Positions 1 through 8,003 of a DNA stretch of 64,000 nt are shown here, in pieces. Each line of letters opens with the position of its first letter. Position 1 is the stretch's first letter. The DNA lies in assembly GCA_045631445.1 (NCBI GenBank), contig JAZQUS010000102.1:52657-116656 (forward strand), read 5' to 3'. Both the position numbers and the translations under genes were made by a program. Under the pieces are notes generated by a model. The model saw nothing but the letters and a program-made list of their open reading frames with translations. It searched no databases and was not told where the DNA came from. This DNA is from RGIG4608 sp045631445. GTDB taxonomy: Bacteria; Bacillota; Clostridia; Oscillospirales; CAG-272.

Positions 1-146
1 GCAAGCTCATCGGACTCATGCCAAAATTGACCTACATTTACACCAAAAGAAGGGATAAGCGTGAAAGTCTGCATATCGTCGGGAGAGAGTGTTTTGTCAA
101 AGTCGTAGCATATCGCCATAATTGGCTTTTTCTTAGAATTACTCAA
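1..146 (-). CDS. HAD-superfamily hydrolase, N-terminal part (runs off window)
   Basis: Only the first 48 or so codons are inside the window. The protein starts SNSKKKPIMAICYDFDKTLS; DFDKTL is the haloacid dehalogenase motif I (DxDxT), whose first Asp is the nucleophile that accepts phosphate. The start is taken as TTG at 146-144 because an AGGAGGA ribosome-binding site (160-154) lies 7 bases upstream; an ATG at 119 would leave no such site. The substrate cannot be told from this fragment. It is transcribed away from the nrnA operon. Confidence 0.72.
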   Translation of the reverse strand, partial: MSNSKKKPIMAICYDFDKTLSPDDMQTFTLIPSFGVNVGQFWHESDEL

Positions 147-268
147 GGATTCGTCCTCCTAAAATAAAATTTACATATTTAACCAATTAATTATAACCTA
201 TAAAAACCAATTTTTCAAGTACTTTCATAAAAAATCTTTATTTTCTTGCAAATAATTTAAAAAAACAT

Positions 269-297
269 TTGCAAATTTGATAAATTTATAGTATAAT
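269..297 (+). promoter_or_regulatory. sigma-A type promoter for nrnA-nrnA-surE
   Basis: TTGCAA (269-274), 17-bp spacer, TATAAT (292-297), about 30 bases ahead of the first nrnA-like start codon. Seen by inspection only. Confidence 0.6.
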
Positions 298-327
298 AAT
301 ATGATAAAGTAAGAAAGGATAAATAAT

Positions 328-1260
328 ATGTTTAAAAAGGTAATAGAAGCAATCGAAAAATATGATAGGATTATTATTCATAGACATTCAAATCCCGACG
401 GTGATGCAATAGGATCACAAGTCGGACTCAAAAATATACTTAAAGAGAACTATCCCGAAAAGGAAATCTATACAGTAGGTGATGCTTCAAAGCGTTACGG
501 ATTTATTGAGGATTCTGCAACAGACACAATTCCCGATGAATATTATAAGGGTGCACTTGCATTTGTTCTTGACACAAGCGCAAAATTCCTCATTTCCGAT
601 GAAAGATACACCCTTGCAGATACTGTAATCAAAATGGATCATCACATTTTCACAGAAGAATTTGCCGACATTGAGGTAATTGATACTTCTTTTGAATCCT
701 GCTGTGGACTTATCGGTATGTTTGCAATGAAAACAGGTTTGAAGCTCAATCAAATAGCTGCTAAAGCTCTTTACACAGGTATGATTACCGATTCAGGACG
801 CTTTAGATATGATTCAACAACTTCGCAAACATTTAACGTTGCATCTTTCCTTATGGAACAAAAATTCAATACAAATGATATTTTCTCCAATCTCTATGCA
901 GACGAACTCCAATCAGTTCAGTTAAGAGCGAAATTTGTGTTAAAAATTACAAAAACTGATGCACCTGTATCGTATATTTACACAACTCTTGATGAAGCCA
1001 AGAGCTATAATGCAGATATTTTTACAATTTCTCGTGGCATGGTTAATACCATGAGTGACATTAAGGGAATAGACATTTGGGTTAATTTTACCGAAACTGA
1101 GAACGGTGTTCTTTGTGAACTTCGTTCAAGCAAATACAATATCAATCTCGTTGCGGTTAAATACGGTGGCGGCGGTCACCAAAAGGCAAGCGGTGCAACA
1201 GTTAAGGACAGAGCAGAAGCAATGTCAATGCTTGAAGACCTCATAGCACTCACAAAATAA
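328..1260 (+). CDS. nrnA: DHH-family phosphoesterase, NrnA-like (first copy)
   Basis: Bifunctional oligoribonuclease/pAp phosphatase family: NrnA proteins degrade nanoRNAs of 2-5 nt to mononucleotides and convert 3'-phosphoadenosine 5'-phosphate to AMP in the cytoplasm. The protein is 310 aa, normal for the family. Metal-binding motifs are intact: H20xxxD24xD26, D82 in VLDT, D104-H105-H106, and D155 in GMITDSGRFR. The C-terminal DHHA1 glycine motif GGGGHQKASGA binds substrate. The start follows an AAAGGA site. A second, diverged copy begins 15 bases downstream, then surE overlaps that, so three nucleotide-processing enzymes share an operon. Family assignment is secure; preference for nanoRNA, pAp or cyclic dinucleotide products is not. 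Confidence 0.9.
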   Translation: MFKKVIEAIEKYDRIIIHRHSNPDGDAIGSQVGLKNILKENYPEKEIYTVGDASKRYGFIEDSATDTIPDEYYKGALAFVLDTSAKFLISDERYTLADTVIKMDHHIFTEEFADIEVIDTSFESCCGLIGMFAMKTGLKLNQIAAKALYTGMITDSGRFRYDSTTSQTFNVASFLMEQKFNTNDIFSNLYADELQSVQLRAKFVLKITKTDAPVSYIYTTLDEAKSYNADIFTISRGMVNTMSDIKGIDIWVNFTETENGVLCELRSSKYNINLVAVKYGGGGHQKASGATVKDRAEAMSMLEDLIALTK

Positions 1261-1274
1261 GAAAGGAAGAGAAT

Positions 1275-2258
1275 ATGACAAATTACGAAGCAAAAAAGCA
1301 AATACTTGATAAAATTAAAGAATATAATAAAATCATCATTTTCCGTCATTGGAGACCTGATGGAGATGCAATGGGTTCATCCAAGGGCTTGCGCGAAATT
1401 TTGCGCTTAACATACCCTGAAAAAGAGATTTTGTTGCTTAATTCCGATTATTCAAATTATCTTGAATTCCTTGGCGGAGAAGACGAGCCAGTTGCGGATG
1501 AATACTATGCAGATGCGCTTGGTATAGTGCTTGATACGGGAACAGAAGATAGAATTTCAAATAAAAAATACTCACTTTGTAAAGAAATCGTTAAAATCGA
1601 CCATCATATTGTTGATGAACACTATGGTGATTATCATTGGGTAATTGAGGAAAAATCATCGACCTGCGAAATGATTGCAGAATTTTACGATACCTTCAAA
1701 GATGAGCTTAAAATAAGCAAAGAAGCTGCAACATATATTTATTGTGGTATGGTAACCGATAGCGGACGTTTCCGTTTCCGCGATGTTTCAGGTGATACAC
1801 TTCGTTATGCAGGACTTATGCTAGACCAAGGTATTGACACCGATGTGCTTTACGCAAATCTCTATCTCAAGGAATTCAACGAATTCAAATTTGAATCCTA
1901 CGCACACGAAAAGATGGAAATCACAGAGAATGGCCTTGTTTATCTTTACGTTGATAAAGAAATGCAAGAAAAGTTTGCCCTTACAAATGAGCAGGCCTCT
2001 GCTTCCGTAAGTTTTATGGATTCTATCAAGGGCTCAATCATATGGATTGCATTCATCGACAATGCAGACGGCTCAATCCGTGTAAGACTTCGTTCACGTT
2101 TCGTACACGTTAATCCTCTTGCGGAGAAATATCGTGGTGGAGGACATGCGTGTGCTTGTGGTGCAACAGTTTATTCAAAGGAAGAAATGGCTCAGTTTAT
2201 AGCGGATGCAGATGCTCTCATTAAAGAATATAAAGAGAATAATGAGGGATGGTTATGA
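1275..2258 (+). CDS. DHH-family phosphoesterase, NrnA-like (second copy)
   Basis: Paralogue of the preceding gene (327 aa) with the same architecture: H25xxxD29xD31, D87 in VLDT, D109-H110-H111, D162 in GMVTDSGRFR, and a C-terminal RGGGHACACGA in place of GGGGHQKASGA. All catalytic residues are kept, so it should be an active phosphoesterase. Its glycine loop and surrounding residues differ enough to suggest a different substrate range (for example pAp or pGpG versus longer nanoRNA); that is inference. Strong AAGGAAG ribosome-binding site. The stop codon overlaps the surE start in an ATGA arrangement, implying translational coupling. Confidence 0.88.
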   Translation: MTNYEAKKQILDKIKEYNKIIIFRHWRPDGDAMGSSKGLREILRLTYPEKEILLLNSDYSNYLEFLGGEDEPVADEYYADALGIVLDTGTEDRISNKKYSLCKEIVKIDHHIVDEHYGDYHWVIEEKSSTCEMIAEFYDTFKDELKISKEAATYIYCGMVTDSGRFRFRDVSGDTLRYAGLMLDQGIDTDVLYANLYLKEFNEFKFESYAHEKMEITENGLVYLYVDKEMQEKFALTNEQASASVSFMDSIKGSIIWIAFIDNADGSIRVRLRSRFVHVNPLAEKYRGGGHACACGATVYSKEEMAQFIADADALIKEYKENNEGWL

Positions 2259-2980
2259 GATTTCTTATAGTTAATGATGACGGTATTAACGCAGATGGTA
2301 TTAAGCTCCTTGCAAAATGGGCAATGCAATATGGTGAAGTAACAGTAGTTGCTCCCAAATTTGAGCAAAGCGGAAAAAGTCATGCAATCGACTTTATCAA
2401 TCCTATAGAAATCAAGCGAGTTGATTTTATGGAAGGTGTTGAAGCATGGTCTATGGCATCAACTCCTGCAGACTGTGTGCGTTTTGGAATTTTTGGTCTT
2501 CATAAGCAATATGATGTAGTGCTTTCGGGTATCAATCGTGGCACAAATATGAGCGGTGACATCATATATTCAGGAACAATGGGCGCAATTTTTGAAGCAG
2601 GAAACCAACACCACAAGGGAATTGCATTCTCAACCACTCCCGAAAATCTTGAAGGTGCTGCAAAATATTTGGATATGGCTTATAACTATATCCTTAATAA
2701 TAATCTTTTTGACTATTCTGACCTCTATAACGTAAACATTCCCGAAGACGTAAAGGGAATTAAGATAACAAAACAGGGGGACGGCTTCTTTTCGGATGCA
2801 TTTTATCAGGTTGATGAGGTTACTTACACCCAATACGGTAAAATGATAGCAGATACCTGTCCTGAAGATAAAACACGCGATAGCGTTGCCTTCGGTGAAG
2901 GATATATATCAGTAACTCCAATGACAAAAGAGAGAACTGATTTACCAGCATTTGAAAAACTTAAAAATTTACTAAAATAA
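2255..2980 (+). CDS. surE: 5'/3'-nucleotidase SurE
   Basis: SurE removes phosphate from nucleoside monophosphates (survival protein family, metal-dependent). About 241 aa. The signature NDDGINADGI at the N-terminus gives the two metal-binding aspartates (D8, D9), and SGINRGTNMSGD carries the conserved Asn ligand. The start chosen is the ATG at 2255, which overlaps the upstream stop (ATGA), rather than the ATG two codons earlier. In this operon SurE could dephosphorylate the mononucleotides that the two NrnA-like enzymes release, a coherent salvage route (inference). Confidence 0.93.
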   Translation: MRFLIVNDDGINADGIKLLAKWAMQYGEVTVVAPKFEQSGKSHAIDFINPIEIKRVDFMEGVEAWSMASTPADCVRFGIFGLHKQYDVVLSGINRGTNMSGDIIYSGTMGAIFEAGNQHHKGIAFSTTPENLEGAAKYLDMAYNYILNNNLFDYSDLYNVNIPEDVKGIKITKQGDGFFSDAFYQVDEVTYTQYGKMIADTCPEDKTRDSVAFGEGYISVTPMTKERTDLPAFEKLKNLLK

Positions 2981-2983
2981 GAT

Positions 2984-3013
2984 AAAGTGGCAGGAAATTT
3001 TCCTGCCACTTTT
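2984..3013. terminator. terminator after surE
   Basis: Stem AAAGTGGCAGGA (2984-2995) with TCCTGCCACTTT (3001-3012), 5-base loop, T-rich on the plus strand. Confidence 0.85.
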
Positions 3014-3021
3014 CATAATAT

Positions 3022-3051
3022 AAAAAGTTCCCCTCGCTATTTAGCGAGGGG
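3022..3051 (-). terminator. terminator of the lipoprotein operon
   Basis: Stem CCCCTCGCTA (3030-3039) with TAGCGAGGGG (3042-3051). Read on the minus strand it is followed by AACTTTTTA, so it ends the long minus-strand operon just after the 763-aa lipoprotein. The same CCCCTCGC/GCGAGGGG stem recurs at 5407-5427. Confidence 0.8.
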
Positions 3052-3074
3052 ATTGTATTAGAATAATAAATCAA

Positions 3075-5366
3075 TTATTCAGCAACGTAAACAGTAATGG
3101 AGTTCATACGAACCTGACCACCAGTAAGAGAAGGAATTTCAAAGCTATCAACTGCTTCAGCAAATGTAACAGTAACTACACTACCATTAACAGAAACTGT
3201 AGTGCCTGCAGGAAGAGAACTATTAAATGCTGTAGCATAAGAAGTAGAGTTGCATGTAAATTCAATCTTCAACATACCTGTAGCGGCTACGATAAGCTGT
3301 GAGCTCTTATAGAAACGAGCAGGGTTAGAATAATCAGCTACATTAGATGTACTTGCACCCTTATTGTTTGTAACAGTAATACCATTAGCAGCCCAAATCT
3401 GCTGAGAAGATGTGAATGTTGTTCTATTAGCTTTATCGGAAAAGCTAAGTGTACCAAGAAGCTTCATTGAAGCCGTAGAAGCACCACATACAGAGCAAAG
3501 ACCGTCAACAAATGTATGGTTACCAGTTGCCTTGTCAGCACCAGCTGCGCCACAAACTACACAAGTAGAATCTTTACCACATGTTGCTGCATTCCAAGAA
3601 GAGCAAACGTGAGGAACATTAATAGTTACAGTAGAAGAGCCTTGAGCAATCTGTGCAACCTTGTTATAAATTGTAACCTTACCTTCAACTGTTACAACGT
3701 CACCGATATTAACCTTAGTTGTTGTTCTAAATACAAGAACCTTGTTGCCATTTTCATCAACAATGTAAGGAGAGCAGTTGTTGTAAGAGCTCCATTCTTC
3801 ATAGAAGCTATGAACAGTACCTGTGAACTTAACAACTGTACCTTCAGCAGAAGCAAGAACTTCAGGAATTGTCATCATGCCGTCTTCAACGTCACCACCT
3901 TCAGAAGGAGGAACGTAGTTGGGATCCTGTTCGCCACAAGCACAAACACCGTTAACGAATGTATGTGTATGTGTTTCTTCGCCGCCCTGAGAAGGAGGAA
4001 TAACTTCGCCATCAGCAGCTTCGATTCTTGCGGGATACTGTGTACCGGAAGCGATCTGATCTCTGTAATATACACCGGACAAGCTTACTGTTGAGTAAGA
4101 ACCGTATGTACCTGCAAAGAATGTATCAGATTTGCCTTCGATTTCACCGTATACTTCAAGAATACCGTATGTTGTGTTGTATGTCCATACGCAAGTAGCT
4201 GTTTCGCCAAGTACGAAATGGCAGCCTGCATAACCATTGGACTTAAGGTATGCTTCAGCATTGATATATGTCTTTGTTTCGCCATTCATGAAGAAGATGT
4301 GGTAGCCACCGGAAACTGCTTCAAAGTAAATCTTTACAGAAGCAGTAGCATCAGTAGTTGTTGCAAGATATGTGCCTTTTTCTGCATCCATAGTGCCGGC
4401 GAAGTAAACCTTACCTGTAGGAAGTTCCATGTAGATGTCATAAGGCTGACCAGCTACGGGAGCAGTATATGCAGGTGTTGTACCACCCTGGTTGCCACCT
4501 TCGTTGCCGCCGTTACCGCTGTTACCTCCTTCTACCTTGCCTGTGAAAACCTGAATCTGTTTAATACGAACCTGAGAAGAAAGAGCTGTTGACTGGAATA
4601 CATCGGTAGCCGCATCAAATATAATAGTAAGAACGTCGTTATCACGAGTGATCGTTGCACCTGCAACCGTCATACCGTCGAAACCGGCCATATATGACTT
4701 GCCATCAGATGTAGTATAGTCGTCAAAAGTAATAACAATCTTTGTCATACCGGGATATTCAATCTTAATTGTAGAACCCTTGTATGCTCTCTGTGCATAC
4801 TTTTCCTGAACTGTAAGGGCAGTTGTAGAGGATGCCTTATCGTTGGTAAAAGTAATACCGTTAGCAGCAAATACGTTTTGTTCACCTGAACCGCTAACAA
4901 GGTTAGCGTTACCTGTCAAATCAAGAATGAGATCTGCAGAAACACCGGGAGCAACGAGATTGTATTCAACAGTTTTTGTGGTTTTTCCATCGGGAGCTGT
5001 AATTGTTGCAATAAGCTTATAAGCAACATCAGCTGCAAGATCGGAGGGAACCTTTACAGTAGCTGCAATTTCATTTGTATAACCAACTTCAGTACCCTCG
5101 AAATCAACAACGGTTACAACGTCGCTATTTGTTTTCCAAGAAATAGCATACTTACCATCTCTAGTGGATAATACTCTAACAACAGTAAAGCTGTTAGGAG
5201 TAGTGGGTGTGGGATTGCTAGTTGTAGGAAGAAGATTCTTATAATAAGCATTAAGAAATTCTGCTGCTGCATCAATATCATAATTAGTAGTATCCTTTTC
5301 ACCACAAGCCACAAGCATGCTAAGTGAAAGAATCAAGATGAGCAATATAGATAATATTTTTTTCAT
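3075..5366 (-). CDS. large multidomain surface lipoprotein, function unknown
   Basis: 763 aa. The signal peptide ends in lipobox LVAC (Cys21), so the protein is lipid-anchored outside the membrane. Visible modules: N-terminal Ig-like part (about 55-140); a beta-rich domain at about 146-276 that recurs at about 636-763 (FAANGITFTN versus WAANGITVTN, YKGSTI versus YKSSQL); a Gly/Asn linker at 279-297; a module at about 300-450 shared with the next lipoprotein (TTTDATASVKIYFEAVSGGY); a CxC motif after HTHTFVNG; an OB-like domain at about 497-585; and a Cys-rich strip with CVVC and CSVC pairs (590-628). No catalytic motif was recognised. It is the last gene of the ABC-transporter operon. Domain repeats and linkers suggest a binding or display role at the cell surface. 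The substrate is unknown. Confidence 0.82.
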   Translation of the reverse strand: MKKILSILLILILSLSMLVACGEKDTTNYDIDAAAEFLNAYYKNLLPTTSNPTPTTPNSFTVVRVLSTRDGKYAISWKTNSDVVTVVDFEGTEVGYTNEIAATVKVPSDLAADVAYKLIATITAPDGKTTKTVEYNLVAPGVSADLILDLTGNANLVSGSGEQNVFAANGITFTNDKASSTTALTVQEKYAQRAYKGSTIKIEYPGMTKIVITFDDYTTSDGKSYMAGFDGMTVAGATITRDNDVLTIIFDAATDVFQSTALSSQVRIKQIQVFTGKVEGGNSGNGGNEGGNQGGTTPAYTAPVAGQPYDIYMELPTGKVYFAGTMDAEKGTYLATTTDATASVKIYFEAVSGGYHIFFMNGETKTYINAEAYLKSNGYAGCHFVLGETATCVWTYNTTYGILEVYGEIEGKSDTFFAGTYGSYSTVSLSGVYYRDQIASGTQYPARIEAADGEVIPPSQGGEETHTHTFVNGVCACGEQDPNYVPPSEGGDVEDGMMTIPEVLASAEGTVVKFTGTVHSFYEEWSSYNNCSPYIVDENGNKVLVFRTTTKVNIGDVVTVEGKVTIYNKVAQIAQGSSTVTINVPHVCSSWNAATCGKDSTCVVCGAAGADKATGNHTFVDGLCSVCGASTASMKLLGTLSFSDKANRTTFTSSQQIWAANGITVTNNKGASTSNVADYSNPARFYKSSQLIVAATGMLKIEFTCNSTSYATAFNSSLPAGTTVSVNGSVVTVTFAEAVDSFEIPSLTGGQVRMNSITVYVAE

Positions 5367-5406
5367 TATTAAACCTCTAATAGATATTTAATTTTTTCAC
5401 TAATAT

Positions 5407-5427
5407 CCCCTCGCAAAAGGCGAGGGG
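5407..5427 (-). terminator. intercistronic hairpin between the two large lipoprotein genes
   Basis: CCCCTCGC (5407-5414), loop AAAAG, GCGAGGGG (5420-5427). On the minus strand the following bases are ATATTAGTGAAAAAATT, without a clean U-run, so it may be a weak terminator or a 3'-stabilising hairpin. It lets the upstream part of the operon be expressed more than the last gene (inference). Confidence 0.5.
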
Positions 5428-5478
5428 ATAAGATTATTATTCATTCAATATACAGAATGATTTGAATCAATTGCTACA

Positions 5479-7935
5479 TTAATCTGCGCTACCCTCAACA
5501 TAAAAATGTACAGGATAGGAAGAAGATATTTTAGTGAGATTGCTGCAGCTAAGTGTTTCATAAGTACCGTATGTACCAATATAGTAAGAATTCGAGCCTA
5601 CAGTGAGAACAAGTGTATTGTACTCAGCGTTCCAAGTATAAACCTCAGTAGGAGCAGTTGTTGTAAATTCCATAGAACCCTTACCTTCATCAGCGCTTCT
5701 CTCATAAGCTCTAATGTATGTCTTAGTGTCACCGTTCATAAAGTAGAGATGATAACCACCATCAACTGCTTCAAGGTAAACCTTAACGGAAGCTGTTGCA
5801 TCAGTTGTTGTAGCAAAGTACCAAGGTGTAGAATCGGAGCTTACTTTACCTGCAAAGTAGAGGAACTTAGAAACGCCTTCCTGATTGAGAGCAAAATGGT
5901 AAGCAACACCTACTTCGGGAGTAGTAACCATAACAACTTCTGTTGTATCACCAGTATTATCATCACCAGTATTGTCATCACCAGTATTATCGTCGGATTT
6001 AGCAACTGTATGAGCAACAAGAGTAGCATTCTTTGCCTGAGGAGTGCCCTTATAAGCACCGAGTGTTGTAAGAACTGTGATTGTGTCACCAACAGCGGGC
6101 TTTGTTTCCATAGCATCGTATCTGTTGCCAAGCTGATCATAGAGACCGTAAACATAGAGCGTATTACCGTCAGCATCCTTAATGTAAAGGTTACCATATT
6201 GAGTATTAGCAACTTCAGTAACTTCACCAGTTACAAGGTACTTATCAGCTGTGTAGTTGGGATTGCTTGTACCAAGCTCATTAGCATCAGGAATAGATGT
6301 AGGAGATGTCCAAGAAAGAATCCAAGCGTTCTTTGTCTGAGCTGTGCCGCTATACTGACCAAGAATACCAAGAAGAACTACGTAATCACCAACAACGGGC
6401 TTAGATTCCATTGCATCATATCTTGTAGAACCGTCAGCAGAATATGAACCATAAACAGTAAGAACGTTGCCGTGCTCGTCAGTAATCTTCATGTTACCAT
6501 ATTGTGTGTTATAAACTTCAGTGATAACACCAGCGATAAGGTACTTGCCTTCTGTGTATGTGTTGTGTTCCTTAGCAGCACCGATTTCAATTGCTTGACC
6601 TGCTGTAAGGGGAGTCTTATTAAGAGTAACTTCAATTTCCTTTGTTTCTGTTACATCGCCACAAGTGATTGTAGCAGTAAGCTTAACAACTGTCTTTGTA
6701 TCAGGAACTGTGATTGTAGCTGTTCCATCTTCAGCAATAACGATTGCTGCATTGTCGGATACCCAAGAAATAGAAACTTCAGGGTAGTTTGCTCCTACGA
6801 GAGGAAGATTAATTACTGCATCAGCAGAGAAGCTTGTGCTTACCTTAATGTTATCCTTTTCAGAAGCAACCTTTTCAGCATCTGTATATGTAACCGCTTC
6901 ATAGTTTGTGAAAGGAGTTACGCTCATAGGAATGAGGTAGGGAGCACCACTATAAAGAATAAGGATACCTGTAACGTCTGCCTTGTAACCGAAGTGTGCA
7001 AGGTGATCAGCATCAATAGCTGCCTTATCATCAGCTGTGAGCATACCAGCGGGGAAGTCAGTAACGTATGTTCTTACATAACCCTGCTGTTCGCCGATTG
7101 AGAAGTAGAGGTACTGAGATGTTTCAGCCGCCAAATCCTGAGAACCAACTGTAACACCCTTGATAGTAACTGCCAAACCAACATAAGCACCAAGATTTGC
7201 ACCTGCTGTGAACTGTTCAGTAATATCAACAAGATCAACTGTCTTGATTGTTTCGTCAAGAATAATTGCTTCACCACCGAAGATTTCCTGCATACCGCTG
7301 TAAGGTGACATTTCACCAACTACCATTACAGTCATACCAACTTTAATACCAAGAGTAGCAGGGTCTTCAACAAGCTTGTAGCAGTAGTAACCGCCCTTAC
7401 CCTCAAGGTCAGCAAGGAACAAGTGGTTGTACTTATTGCCTGCAGAAGTAGAGTTAATTGCAACAACTACGCCGGCAACCTGGAGCTTGTCGCCCTTTGC
7501 AGCAGCCATATACTCTTCGTGAGTATTAAGCTCGAGCTTAGGAACTACGAGTGCAAAATCGTGAGCTTTAGAATCGCCGTTAGGAGCAGTTACAGTAGCA
7601 GTAAGTGTGTAAGGAACTGCTTCTGCGCCCATTGTGGGAAGGTCAAGATTGTAAGAACCGTCAGCGTTCTTTGTAACAACAACGCTTTCAGTATTAGAAG
7701 CCCAATCAACAGTATAGGGCTCCATCTGATACATTATCTGACCAACGAGTGTTGTGTCTGCAGATGTAGTATTATCTGTCAACCAACCCTTGTACTGTAC
7801 TTTTACAAGGTAATCAACAGCACCGTTAATGTTATAAGTAACGGGAGCAGTAGTAGTTTTATCATTATTGTCGCAAGCGATAAACGCCATAGTGCAAACA
7901 ATCAAGATAAGAATTAAACTTAAAAATCTTTTCAT
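5479..7935 (-). CDS. large surface lipoprotein with tandem OB-like and Ig-like domains
   Basis: 818 aa from the ATG at 7935, preferred over an in-frame ATG at 7956 because AAAGGA sits 9 bases before it and the signal peptide then begins MKRFLSL; lipobox FIAC (Cys21). Modules: short N-terminal Ig-like part; OB-like domain about 139-230 and probably another 240-345; Ig-like domain about 355-438; two clearly duplicated OB-like domains at about 455-540 and 560-642 (both with NTQYGN, RYDAME and KPxVGD); a threefold DDNTG linker (648-663); and a C-terminal module (about 670-818) shared with the 763-aa lipoprotein. OB folds of this type occur beside nuclease domains in YhcR-like secreted proteins, so nucleic-acid or glycan binding is plausible. 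No enzyme motif was seen. Confidence 0.82.
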   Translation of the reverse strand: MKRFLSLILILIVCTMAFIACDNNDKTTTAPVTYNINGAVDYLVKVQYKGWLTDNTTSADTTLVGQIMYQMEPYTVDWASNTESVVVTKNADGSYNLDLPTMGAEAVPYTLTATVTAPNGDSKAHDFALVVPKLELNTHEEYMAAAKGDKLQVAGVVVAINSTSAGNKYNHLFLADLEGKGGYYCYKLVEDPATLGIKVGMTVMVVGEMSPYSGMQEIFGGEAIILDETIKTVDLVDITEQFTAGANLGAYVGLAVTIKGVTVGSQDLAAETSQYLYFSIGEQQGYVRTYVTDFPAGMLTADDKAAIDADHLAHFGYKADVTGILILYSGAPYLIPMSVTPFTNYEAVTYTDAEKVASEKDNIKVSTSFSADAVINLPLVGANYPEVSISWVSDNAAIVIAEDGTATITVPDTKTVVKLTATITCGDVTETKEIEVTLNKTPLTAGQAIEIGAAKEHNTYTEGKYLIAGVITEVYNTQYGNMKITDEHGNVLTVYGSYSADGSTRYDAMESKPVVGDYVVLLGILGQYSGTAQTKNAWILSWTSPTSIPDANELGTSNPNYTADKYLVTGEVTEVANTQYGNLYIKDADGNTLYVYGLYDQLGNRYDAMETKPAVGDTITVLTTLGAYKGTPQAKNATLVAHTVAKSDDNTGDDNTGDDNTGDTTEVVMVTTPEVGVAYHFALNQEGVSKFLYFAGKVSSDSTPWYFATTTDATASVKVYLEAVDGGYHLYFMNGDTKTYIRAYERSADEGKGSMEFTTTAPTEVYTWNAEYNTLVLTVGSNSYYIGTYGTYETLSCSNLTKISSSYPVHFYVEGSAD

Positions 7936-7951
7936 AATAATTTTTCCTTTC

Positions 7952-7967
7952 GCCACGAATTTGTGGC
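7952..7967 (-). other. small hairpin in the leader of the 818-aa lipoprotein gene
   Basis: GCCAC (7952-7956) and GTGGC (7963-7967) flank six bases, just upstream of the ribosome-binding site. It could be a processing or stability element in the operon mRNA. Confidence 0.35.
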
Positions 7968-8003
7968 ATGATTTTTAAAAATTGTTTGAATTTTAAGTGA
8001 ATA

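Noticed and set aside
5942..5995. Short DDNTG repeat region as a possible CRISPR or satellite
   Set aside because: It is a coding linker (DDNTG three times) inside the lipoprotein, with no spacer structure.
5506..6447. Long plus-strand reading frames opposite the lipoprotein genes (also 3516-4094 and 6472-7101)
   Set aside because: They mirror the biased codons of the real minus-strand genes, are rich in Cys, Ser and Asn, and have no ribosome-binding sites or recognisable domains.
7938..7956. In-frame ATG at 7956 as start of the 818-aa lipoprotein
   Set aside because: It places the ribosome-binding site inside the gene and spoils the signal peptide; the ATG at 7935 fits better.
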